From JBDKTH01 sp964558295 (GTDB lineage Bacteria; Planctomycetota; Planctomycetia; Pirellulales; Thermoguttaceae): 13,592 nt of DNA. The translations under genes were made by a program, and so were the position numbers. Position 1 is the first letter of the stretch; every line of letters begins with the position of its first letter. Below the pieces are notes generated by a model. That model was not told the DNA's origin. It made no database searches and saw only the letters and a program-made list of their open reading frames with translations. Below, piece after piece: positions 6,613 to 13,540 of the stretch. The DNA lies in NCBI GenBank assembly GCA_964558295.1, contig CAZLDQ010000156.1:1-13592 (forward strand), written 5' to 3'.

Positions 6613-7893
6613 ATGTCATCCCGCCCATTAGTGCTTTTTGTTGCGGTAGCGACGCTCCTGGTTACGGCTAACGCCGAGGCCGGGCGTCGTTGCTGGGGAG
6701 GCTGGGGAGGCGCAACCTTTGGGCCATCGACCTGTGCCCCGGCCACTTGCGCCCCGGCCACTTGCGCCCCGGCCACTTGCGCGCCGGCCACTTGCGCGCC
6801 GAAGATCTGCTACCAGCAGGTCCAGCGGACCGTCTTGGTTCCCACGGTGGTCACGGAGATGCGCACGATCTGTGTGACGAAGTGCCGGCCGGAAGTTCGC
6901 CAGTACACCTACACCGTGATGCGTCAGGTCCCGGAGACCCGCGAAATCCCCTATGAGTACACGGTGATGGTCCCCGAGCAACGGGTGCGTACGGAGCAGT
7001 ACACCGTGTGCGTACCGGTGCAACGAGTCGTGGAGCAGCCCTATACGGTGATGGTNNNNNNNNNNNNNNNNNNNNNNNNNNNNNNNNNNNNNNNNNNNNN
7101 NNNNNNNNNNNNNNNNNNNNNNNNNNNNNNNNNNNNNNNNNNNNNNNNNNNNNNNCGAGTCGTGGAGCAGCCCTATACGGTGATGGTGCCCACCACAGAG
7201 ACTCGCACCGCGACCCGGACGGTCTGCAAGATGGTCCCCGAGACCGTCATGAAGACCGTGTATGAGTGCGCAGGCCACTGGGAGGAACGGTGCATCGAGC
7301 AACCGGTGACGTGTGCTCCGGCCACCTGTGCTCCGGCCACTTGTGCTCCAGTTACCTGCGCCCCGAAGACCTATCGGGTCTGGGTTCCGGAGATGATCGC
7401 CAAGCAGGTTCCGGTCACCTGCATGAAGCCGGCCTATTTCGAGGAGCAGTACAACTACTGCGTCACGGTCTGCCGGCCTGAGCAGCGGGTACAGCAAGTA
7501 ACGATCTGCGAGTACAAGCAGGAATGCCGGACGCGGGAGGTCCCTTTCACGGTCTGTGTGCCGCAGCAGCGGGTGCAGCAAGTGACGATCTGCGAGTACA
7601 AGCAGGAATGCCGGACGCGGGAAGTCCCTTTCACGGTCTTCGTGCCGCAGAAGCGGACTGGTGTCCAGCAGGTAACAACCATCCGGTGCGTGCCTGAGCA
7701 GCGAACCGGCGAGTACACGGTGATGGTGCCCTACACCGAACAGCAACAAATCCCGGTACAGGTTTGCCGCTATGTTCCCCAGACCATCACGGAGTGTGTA
7801 CCAGTGTGCCAGCCGTGCGCGGCTCCGGCAGCTTGCTGGGGAACGGGACCGTACTGCGCCGGCGGTTGCGCTGGCGGTGGTTGTGGGTTTTAG
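6613..7893 (+). CDS. Exported cysteine-rich YTV-repeat protein (planctomycete cell-wall type), interrupted by an assembly gap
   Basis: The product has a signal peptide (residues 1-23: MSSRPLVLF..., hydrophobic core VAVATLLV, cleavage after ANAEA) and then only low-complexity repeats. An array of CAPAT units lies at about residues 41-65, then YTV-like stretches (YTYTVM, PYEYTVMVPEQRV, QYTVCVPVQRVVEQPYTVM). A second CAPAT-like array follows (7312-7371) and two 28-residue repeats with VTICEYKQECRTREVPFTV. The C-terminus is Cys/Gly-rich and ends GGGCGF. The frame continues across the 100 N at 7056-7155, so nominal length is 426 residues but true length is unknown. Proteins rich in Tyr-Thr-Val repeats (Pfam YTV) are known from Rhodopirellula and were found in its proteinaceous cell wall. 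A role here as a disulphide-linked envelope or structural protein is inference. The gene stands alone, with its own terminator. Confidence 0.85.
   Translation: MSSRPLVLFVAVATLLVTANAEAGRRCWGGWGGATFGPSTCAPATCAPATCAPATCAPATCAPKICYQQVQRTVLVPTVVTEMRTICVTKCRPEVRQYTYTVMRQVPETREIPYEYTVMVPEQRVRTEQYTVCVPVQRVVEQPYTVMXXXXXXXXXXXXXXXXXXXXXXXXXXXXXXXXXXRVVEQPYTVMVPTTETRTATRTVCKMVPETVMKTVYECAGHWEERCIEQPVTCAPATCAPATCAPVTCAPKTYRVWVPEMIAKQVPVTCMKPAYFEEQYNYCVTVCRPEQRVQQVTICEYKQECRTREVPFTVCVPQQRVQQVTICEYKQECRTREVPFTVFVPQKRTGVQQVTTIRCVPEQRTGEYTVMVPYTEQQQIPVQVCRYVPQTITECVPVCQPCAAPAACWGTGPYCAGGCAGGGCGF
6733..6807 (+). repeat. Tandem 15-bp coding repeat (CAPAT array 1)
   Basis: Five in-frame 15-bp units starting at 6733, 6748, 6763, 6778 and 6793. 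Four encode Cys-Ala-Pro-Ala-Thr and the last Cys-Ala-Pro-Lys-Ile. Units 2 and 3 are identical at DNA level, suggesting recent slippage. Confidence 0.95.
7024..7187 (+). repeat. 32-bp identical direct repeat bracketing the N-run
   Basis: The 32 bases at 7024-7055 are repeated exactly at 7156-7187 and encode RVVEQPYTVM. The stretch between them is 100 unknown bases (7056-7155). This could be a true repeat pair of unknown spacing, or contig ends that overlap and were joined with a fixed-size gap. Confidence 0.9.
7056..7155. other. Assembly gap (100 N)
   Basis: Exactly 100 unknown bases, a conventional placeholder length for a gap of unknown size. It sits inside the repeat region of the YTV-type gene, where short reads would fail to assemble. 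The sequence and length of this part of the protein are not known. Confidence 0.98.
7312..7371 (+). repeat. Tandem 15-bp coding repeat (CAPAT array 2)
   Basis: Four units at 7312, 7327, 7342 and 7357 encode CAPAT, CAPAT, CAPVT and CAPKT. They use mostly TGT GCT CCG codons where array 1 uses TGC GCC CCG, so the two arrays have diverged or expanded separately. Confidence 0.92.
7483..7650 (+). repeat. 84-bp tandem duplication inside the YTV-type gene
   Basis: Copies at 7483-7566 and 7567-7650 are 84 bp (28 codons) each and differ at 5 positions. Three differences are silent third-base changes; the other two turn a Cys codon (TGT) into Phe (TTC). Each unit encodes QRVQQVTICEYKQECRTREV followed by PFTVxVPQ. 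Confidence 0.95.
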
Positions 7894-7978
7894 TCTGGTG
7901 CTCGGCGATCCTCTCCAAGTTATCTTGGGTGTGAGGATCGTCGACCGCCGATGAGGCAAACGTTGCTTTTCATCGCGA

Positions 7979-8006
7979 GGGCAGCAGCCCGACTGCTGCC
8001 CTTTTG
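7979..8006 (+). terminator. Rho-independent terminator after the YTV-type gene
   Basis: GGGCAGCAG (7979-7987) pairs perfectly with CTGCTGCCC (7993-8001) around a 5-nt loop, followed by TTTTG. It lies 86 nt after the stop codon. Confidence 0.85.
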
Positions 8007-8268
8007 TCTTGATGCCCCCTTTGGGGAACATGAAGCGACCCTGCAATACTCACCGCTCACCGGAGTGTCCAGTCGTCAGTCCAACGGTCGATCGGAGCGG
8101 AATCTGCCAGGGCTGTGACTGGCGACACATCTCCCGCGCCGCCCTCTGGGCCGCCCCCCCTCTTGGCAGGCTGTCCTTGTGGAAGACGCTGGTGTTCCCA
8201 TAGGATGGGCTTTTGGGCAGTCTTCTGCCGATGTGCTACGGGACACCTCAGCCAAAGGACGACATCCA

Positions 8269-9408
8269 ATGAGACTATCGCTGCAAGGTCTTTTCCTATT
8301 CGCCACTGTCGCTGCAGTCAGTTTTTCGACTGGCTGGACGGCCCAATCATGCTCAGGGAGCGAGAGAATGAGTGTTCGGAAAGAGAAGTTCGGTCAGATG
8401 CCCGATGGAACGTGGGTGGATCAGTATACGCTGACCAATGCCCACGGTCTGAAAGCCACGATCATGACCTACGGGGCAACCCTGACTGCCATGGAGACTC
8501 CCGATCGCAATGGTCGGTTGACCAATATCACCCTCAACCTGGAATCCCTGTCGGACTACCTGGCCGGTCACCCCTTCTTCGGCTCAGTTGCCGGCCGGTT
8601 TGCCAACCGAATTGCCAAAGGGAAATTCACACTCGACGGAGTACAGTATACGCTGGCGACCAACAATGGCCCTAACCATCTGCACGGTGGCCGTAAGGGG
8701 TTCGACAAGGCGATCTGGGACGCCAAACCGATCGAGCAGGACGGGGTCGTGGGCGTCGTGTTCACCCACGTGAGCCCCGATGGTGATGAAGGCTATCCGG
8801 GCACACTAAAGGCGACCGTAACCTACACGCTCAACAACGCTAATGAATTGAAGATGGAGTATACGGCGACGACTGACAAGGCCACGCCGGTCAATCTCAC
8901 CAATCACACCTACTGGAACCTAGCGGGGCCTGCCGCCGGCGGCATTCTCGAACATCAGTTGACGCTCAACGCCAACCGCTACCTGCCTGTTGACGACACG
9001 TTGATTCCCTTGGGCGACCTAGCCCCTGTGGAGAACACGCCCATGGACTTCCGGCAGCCGCATACGATCGGTTCTCGAATCGCCGACGTCAAGGGTGGGT
9101 ATGATCACTGCTACGTGCTCAATCAGGCAAAACCGGGCGAGATGACCTTGGTGGCACGGGTGGTCGAGCCGAAAAGCGGACGAGTGATGGAGATCTATAC
9201 GACACAGCCCGGCGTCCAATTCTACACGGGCAACTTCCTCGATGGCACGCTTTCAGCCCACGGCGTACCGTATCAGAAGAATCACGGCTTCTGCCTGGAA
9301 ACCCAGCACTTCCCCGACTCGCCCAATCGTCCGGCATTCCCCTCAGTGATTCTTCGGCCCGGCCAGACGTATCACGAAGTGACCGTTCACAAATTCAGTG
9401 TCCAATAG
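8269..9408 (+). CDS. galM: Aldose 1-epimerase (mutarotase), exported
   Basis: GalM interconverts alpha and beta anomers of glucose, galactose and other aldoses. Family signatures are complete: FGSVAGRFANRIAKGKF, HLHGG (H137, H139), the catalytic acid in NLTNHTYWNL (H213), and catalytic base E344 in GFCLETQHFPDSPN. The length of 379 residues is a little above the usual 340-350 because of an N-terminal extension, RLSLQGLFLFATVAAVSFST and so on. This reads as a signal peptide, ending near TAQS or as a poor lipobox before the Cys. The ATG at 8269 is chosen because AAAGGA lies 9 nt upstream and the signal peptide starts there; longer in-frame starts lack both. The 375 nt before it hold only the previous gene's terminator. 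Export suggests action on sugars released outside the cytoplasm. It converges on the Dabb gene. The function call is firm, its location inferred. Confidence 0.95.
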   Translation: MRLSLQGLFLFATVAAVSFSTGWTAQSCSGSERMSVRKEKFGQMPDGTWVDQYTLTNAHGLKATIMTYGATLTAMETPDRNGRLTNITLNLESLSDYLAGHPFFGSVAGRFANRIAKGKFTLDGVQYTLATNNGPNHLHGGRKGFDKAIWDAKPIEQDGVVGVVFTHVSPDGDEGYPGTLKATVTYTLNNANELKMEYTATTDKATPVNLTNHTYWNLAGPAAGGILEHQLTLNANRYLPVDDTLIPLGDLAPVENTPMDFRQPHTIGSRIADVKGGYDHCYVLNQAKPGEMTLVARVVEPKSGRVMEIYTTQPGVQFYTGNFLDGTLSAHGVPYQKNHGFCLETQHFPDSPNRPAFPSVILRPGQTYHEVTVHKFSVQ

Positions 9409-9415
9409 GTGGGCC

Positions 9416-9489
9416 CCTGTCGGGAACGCTCGCTGTGACGTTCCGTCGTTTCCATCGCCCGGAGCGCCACGGAGGGCGTTCCCTACAGG
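9416..9489. repeat. REP-like composite hairpin between convergent genes, possible bidirectional terminator
   Basis: CCTGTCGGGAACGC (9416-9429) and GCGTTCCCTACAGG (9476-9489) form a 14-bp stem with one mismatch. Inside, each arm is itself near-palindromic: a GGAACG...CGTTCC unit at 9423-9444 and a GGAGCG...CGTTCC unit near 9461-9482, inverted copies of each other at about 17 of 22 bases. A short T-run follows on the plus strand (9490-9493). This organisation resembles paired REP/BIME elements. Its position just after galM and before the end of the opposing gene suggests a shared terminator. Confidence 0.65.
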
Positions 9490-9507
9490 TTTTGTTCGCA
9501 AAACCGA

Positions 9508-9819
9508 TTAGCGTCCTCCGGACACATCGGAATCGAACACTCGAATCTTCTTCCAATTGGTCTTGTTCCGCGCAATGAACTCCAGATGCTGAGGGTTTGT
9601 CTGGTAAGCATCGTGGTCTGCACGGGTCTGGAAGACGAGATGTAAGGCCACATCGTAATCGCGATCGCTCACCGGGCGGTCGACGCTGGAGAGGGTCCCC
9701 GCCGCATAGAAGACTAGGCCAGGAGCCGAGGCCAGATAGGTGTGACACTCGTCGACCAACTGCTGTTTCGCCTTTTCGCTATTGTCGTTCAGCACGAAGA
9801 ACACATTGTGGGATAACAT
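9508..9819 (-). CDS. Dabb (stress-responsive alpha/beta barrel) domain protein
   Basis: A 103-residue protein that is essentially one Dabb domain. It begins with MLSHNVFFVLND, has the helix SEKAKQQLVDECHTYL, the strand LVFYAAGTL, and the family's typical second half DYDVALHLVFQTRADHDAYQ followed by HLEFIARN. Dabb proteins are small ferredoxin-like dimers of mostly unknown function in bacteria, several linked to stress or to polyketide-type chemistry. No catalytic residue can be assigned here. The ATG at 9819 has GGAGAAG about 8 nt upstream on the minus strand. It is a single gene, convergent with galM and divergent from the PEPCK fusion. No signal peptide is seen. The family is clear, the role unknown. 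Confidence 0.9.
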   Translation of the reverse strand: MLSHNVFFVLNDNSEKAKQQLVDECHTYLASAPGLVFYAAGTLSSVDRPVSDRDYDVALHLVFQTRADHDAYQTNPQHLEFIARNKTNWKKIRVFDSDVSGGR

Positions 9820-10349
9820 CGAGTCGTCTTCTCCAGATCAGAGGGCCAAGGTTCTGCGTGCACGGTTGGAACGCACGGTTCAAGAACAGTCTTGCCGGCC
9901 AATGAGCATAACGAGCGATCCCCGGTTCGACTAGAGCCACGATATCAACGGGAGCTCGCCTTATGGGATGCGACGAACGTGTCCCACACGAAACAAGCGT
10001 CGTTTGGCCCTCCAGAATGCCAGCCAAAGCATCCCCGGTCGGGCATATACCTCGGCGAGGCCGCATCACCCCTCTGCCGTGGCAGGGAATCTTCGAAGGA
10101 GAAGTACCTCGCTGGGATGGCGTCGCTTGAAGCTCGGGGCATTTACTGGCATACTCTTTTGGATTTAGATCGAACCGTCCGCGATTCAAAGGGGCTGCCA
10201 TCAATCGACACTCTGAAACCGATGCGCGATTTGAAATGGTTAGAGTGTGAACCCTCAGGCTGGTTGGGTGATCTATGTCGTGAGATATGGCAACCGGTTT
10301 GGGAATATTCGCGAAGTCTGACCGCTAGCACAGGAGCAACTGAGTCCAC
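9820..10349. other. 530-bp divergent spacer upstream of the PEPCK fusion
   Basis: It should contain the promoters of the Dabb gene (minus) and the PEPCK-aminotransferase gene (plus), but I see no convincing pair of boxes. A plus-strand frame open from 9892 ends at 10353, overlapping the GTG start of the fusion gene by 4 nt (GTGA). Its predicted product has no motif I know, and its codon third positions are not GC-biased as in the neighbouring real genes, so I do not call it a gene. Confidence 0.5.
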
Positions 10350-13300
10350 GTGAACCAGCACCGTAAACTCCAGGAATGGGTGGAAGAAATGGCTCGCATG
10401 TGCGAGCCCGATAGCATTGTATGGATCGATGGCTCGGAAGAGGAAAAGGAACGGCTGATTGAAGAAGCCGTGGCGACTGGGGAGATTTCCCGCCTCAACC
10501 CGCAAAAATTGCCGGGCTGCCTCTACCATCGGACCGCGACGAATGACGTGGCCCGCACCGAAGACCTTACGTACATCTGCACCACCCTACGGGAGGATGC
10601 GGGCCCCACGAACAACTGGATGTCGCCGGAGGAAGGCTACCGGCGTGCCCGGGAGATTTTCAAGGGCTCGATGCGTGGTCGCACGATGTATGTGATCCCC
10701 TTCTCCATGGGGCCGGTGGGCTCTCCCTTCAGCAAGATCGGTGTTGAACTGACCGACAGCATCTACGTCGTGCTGAACATGCGGATCATGACCAAGGTTG
10801 GTACGTCGGTGCTCAAGCAATTGGGGGCTGGCGGAGAGTTTACCAAGTGCGTCCACGGGAAAGCCGACTTGGACATCAAACGCCGGCTGATCCTTCATTT
10901 CCCGGAGGACAACACGATTTGGAGTGTTGGCAGCGGCTACGGCGGCAATGTGCTTCTGGGTAAGAAGTGTTTGGCTTTGCGCATTGCCAGCTATCTGGGC
11001 AAGCGAGAAGGCTGGCTGGCAGAGCACATGCTGATTATGGGCATTGAGAATCCGGAAGGCCGGGTCGAGTATATCGCGGCGGCATTCCCCAGTGCCTGCG
11101 GCAAGACGAACTTGGCGATGCTGCTTCCTCCCGAGGGACTCAAGATCAAGGGCTATCGGATCTGGACTGTTGGGGACGACATCGCCTGGATGCGGATCGA
11201 CACGGATGGTCGGCTGTGGGCGATCAACCCGGAGACGGGTTTCTTCGGCGTAGCCCCGGGAACCAATTCCAAGACCAACCCCAACATGATGAAGACCATC
11301 ACCCGCAACACGATCTACACGAACGTCGTCCTGGCCAAGGACGGCACTGTGTGGTGGGAGGGAGGCGATGGCGAGCCGCCGGCTGAGGGAATCGACTGGC
11401 AAGGACGTCCCTGGAAGCCGGGCATGAAGGACGAGAACGGCAAGACGATTGTGGGTGCCCATCCGAACAGCCGATTCACGGCGCCTTTGGCCCAGTGTCC
11501 CTCGGCCTCTTTCCGGACCGAACACCATCATGGTGTGCCGATCTCAGCGATCATCTTCGGTGGGCGCCGGGCGCACCTCGCTCCGCTGGTCTACGAAGCG
11601 TTCGACTGGGAGCACGGGGTATTCGTGGGCGCCACGATGGCTTCCGAACGGACGGCAGCTCAGTTCGGCAAAGTCGGCGAAGTACGTCGCGACCCGATGG
11701 CGATGTTGCCCTTCTGCGGCTACCACATGGGCGAGTACTTCGATCACTGGCTCAGCATGGGCCGGCGCATGACCAATCCGCCCCGCATTTTCCATGTGAA
11801 CTGGTTCCGCACCGATGAGAACGGCGATTACCTCTGGCCGGGCTTCGGTGAAAACCTCCGGGTGATCGAGTGGATTCTCGACCGTTGCCGAGGTGAAGCG
11901 GATGCAATGAAGACTCCCATCGGGTATGTACCGACCCCGGATAGTCTTGACCTGACCGGCCTGAACGTCACCCGTGATACCTTGGACAAGCTCTTCGCTG
12001 TCAACCGAAGCGACTGGTACGAAGAGACGGAAAGCATCGCCGATTTCTTCCAGAAGTTCGGCAATCGCTTCCCGAAGGTTCTTTGGGATCAACTCGAATC
12101 GCTGCGTCTGCGGCTGCGGGCTCCGATTTCGCTGATGACCCCCGGGGCAGAGATTCGCCCCTTGGCCAACGAATTGAACGACGTGATCGAGCGGGAGAAT
12201 CCCCACGTTTACTCGATGCTCTCCGATCTCGGCAAACGGCTCTATTTCCCCAAGGGAATCCTGGCGCAAAGCGCCGAGGCCAAGGAGAAGGCGAAACGGT
12301 ATGACGCTACGATCGGTATCGCCTGGGAGAACGGTAAGGCGATGTTCCTCCCGTCGATCATGCAGCACTTCAACAACCTGAGCCCGGCCGACGTGTTGAC
12401 CTATGCCCCGGCGACTGGCCGGCCTGATCTGCGCAAGAAGTGGCGGGAAGAATTGCTGCAGAAGAATCCGAGCTTGGCGAAGAAGAGTTTCTCCATGCCG
12501 ATCGTCACCAGTGGCGTCACCCACGCCTTGAGTCTTGTCGGTGACTTGTTCGTCAACAAAGGAGACATGGTCCTCCTGCCCGACAAGTTCTGGGAAAACT
12601 ACGAGTTGCTTTTCGGCGTCCGCTGCCAGGCTCAGTTGGGCTTATATCCGTTCTTCAATGCAGGCGGTGACTTCAATGTGGAGGCCCTACGCCAAGCCTT
12701 GGCCACCCGGGCGGGAAGCTGGAAGACCATCCTAATCCTCAACTTCCCCAACAACCCGACTGGCTACTCGATCACTAAGTCAGAAGCCGACCAGATCGTC
12801 TCGCTTCTCCGCGAAGCGGCAGAGGACGGACGCAACCTAATCGTCGTGACCGACGACGCCTACTTCGGCCTCTTCTACGGCGAGGAGGTGCTCCAGGAGT
12901 CGCTCTTCGCACGGTTGGCCGATTGCCACGAGCGGATTCTGGCCATCAAGGTGGACGGTCCAACCAAGGAGGAGTTCGTGTGGGGCTTCCGTACCGGTAT
13001 GCTGACGTTCAGCACGCGGGCCTTCTTCAGTCAGGAGTTGCTCTACGGGGCGCTGGAAAAGAAAGCCGCCGGGGCAATCCGCAGTGCGATTTCCAACTGC
13101 TCCCAGGTCAGCCAATCCGTGTTGGCCAAGGCGATGTCGGGACCGGACCTTGGCCGGGAACGGCTGGAGAAAAAGGAGATCCTCCAAAGCCGCGCGAAGC
13201 AGGTCCATGAAGTACTCAAGAAGCCAGAGTACTCCAAGTACTGGGAGCCCTATCCCTTCAACGCGGGCTACTTCATGTGCTTGAAGCTCAAGAGCCTTGA

Positions 13301-13481
13301 TGCGGAGACCTATCGCAAGTACCTGTTGGAAAAGTACGGCGTAGGCGTGATCGCCGACGGTGATCGCGATATTCGCGTGGCCTTTTCTGCGGTGGACATT
13401 AATCAGTTGGAAGACCTTTACGCCACGATGGCCGCCGCTGCCAGGGACCTGACCGACGGCAACGACAGCGCAAAAGCGTAG
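10350..13481 (+). CDS. Fusion: phosphoenolpyruvate carboxykinase (GTP) - class I/II PLP aminotransferase
   Basis: Residues 1-590 are a complete GTP-type PEPCK (oxaloacetate + GTP to PEP + CO2 + GDP). The kinase-1a P-loop PSACGKTN spans residues 247-254, with hyper-reactive C250 and K252. The kinase-2 pair D276-D277 lies in VGDDIAWM, along with FGVAPGTNSKTNPN and the C-terminal NRSDWYEE region. With almost no linker, residues from about 600 to 1034 form a fold-type I aminotransferase. It shows FPNNPTGY (N798-G805), the cofactor-binding D835 and Y838 in DDAYFG, Schiff-base Lys K873 in GPTKEEF, and phosphate-binding R881 eight residues later. Both halves look active. The GTG start is 9 nt after an in-frame stop, with AGGAG 13 nt upstream; PEPCK similarity begins at once (LQEWVEEMARM). 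The gene is single, with its own terminator. Supplying oxaloacetate from an amino acid to PEPCK is inferred; donor specificity cannot be read. Usual PEPCK is about 600 residues. Confidence 0.93.
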   Translation: MNQHRKLQEWVEEMARMCEPDSIVWIDGSEEEKERLIEEAVATGEISRLNPQKLPGCLYHRTATNDVARTEDLTYICTTLREDAGPTNNWMSPEEGYRRAREIFKGSMRGRTMYVIPFSMGPVGSPFSKIGVELTDSIYVVLNMRIMTKVGTSVLKQLGAGGEFTKCVHGKADLDIKRRLILHFPEDNTIWSVGSGYGGNVLLGKKCLALRIASYLGKREGWLAEHMLIMGIENPEGRVEYIAAAFPSACGKTNLAMLLPPEGLKIKGYRIWTVGDDIAWMRIDTDGRLWAINPETGFFGVAPGTNSKTNPNMMKTITRNTIYTNVVLAKDGTVWWEGGDGEPPAEGIDWQGRPWKPGMKDENGKTIVGAHPNSRFTAPLAQCPSASFRTEHHHGVPISAIIFGGRRAHLAPLVYEAFDWEHGVFVGATMASERTAAQFGKVGEVRRDPMAMLPFCGYHMGEYFDHWLSMGRRMTNPPRIFHVNWFRTDENGDYLWPGFGENLRVIEWILDRCRGEADAMKTPIGYVPTPDSLDLTGLNVTRDTLDKLFAVNRSDWYEETESIADFFQKFGNRFPKVLWDQLESLRLRLRAPISLMTPGAEIRPLANELNDVIERENPHVYSMLSDLGKRLYFPKGILAQSAEAKEKAKRYDATIGIAWENGKAMFLPSIMQHFNNLSPADVLTYAPATGRPDLRKKWREELLQKNPSLAKKSFSMPIVTSGVTHALSLVGDLFVNKGDMVLLPDKFWENYELLFGVRCQAQLGLYPFFNAGGDFNVEALRQALATRAGSWKTILILNFPNNPTGYSITKSEADQIVSLLREAAEDGRNLIVVTDDAYFGLFYGEEVLQESLFARLADCHERILAIKVDGPTKEEFVWGFRTGMLTFSTRAFFSQELLYGALEKKAAGAIRSAISNCSQVSQSVLAKAMSGPDLGRERLEKKEILQSRAKQVHEVLKKPEYSKYWEPYPFNAGYFMCLKLKSLDAETYRKYLLEKYGVGVIADGDRDIRVAFSAVDINQLEDLYATMAAAARDLTDGNDSAKA

Positions 13482-13505
13482 ATGTAGTTTCACCGGATCG
13501 ATCGA

Positions 13506-13536
13506 GGGACGGCTGGCCACCTGCCGTCCCTTTTTT
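13506..13536 (+). terminator. Rho-independent terminator of the PEPCK fusion gene
   Basis: GGGACGGCTGG (13506-13516) pairs with CCTGCCGTCCC (13520-13530) with one T-T mismatch around a 3-nt loop, followed by six T. It lies 24 nt after the stop codon. Confidence 0.93.
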
Positions 13537-13540
13537 CGTT

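Noticed and set aside
6733..6807. Short regular repeats that could suggest a CRISPR array
   Set aside because: The 15-bp units are back to back without spacers and keep the reading frame, so they are coding repeats.
6628..8046. A 472-codon minus-strand frame opposite the YTV-type gene
   Set aside because: It arises from repeat codons read in reverse (Arg/Gly/His-rich) and has no ribosome site; the plus strand has signal peptide, ribosome site and terminator.
9915..9940. GGTTCGA resembling a tRNA T-loop
   Set aside because: The flanking bases do not pair into a T-stem and no acceptor or anticodon arm can be built around it.
10587..12524. Two long minus-strand frames (10587-11531 and 11544-12524) inside the PEPCK fusion
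   Set aside because: They are antisense shadows of GC-rich third positions; the plus-strand frame is continuous with clear motifs.
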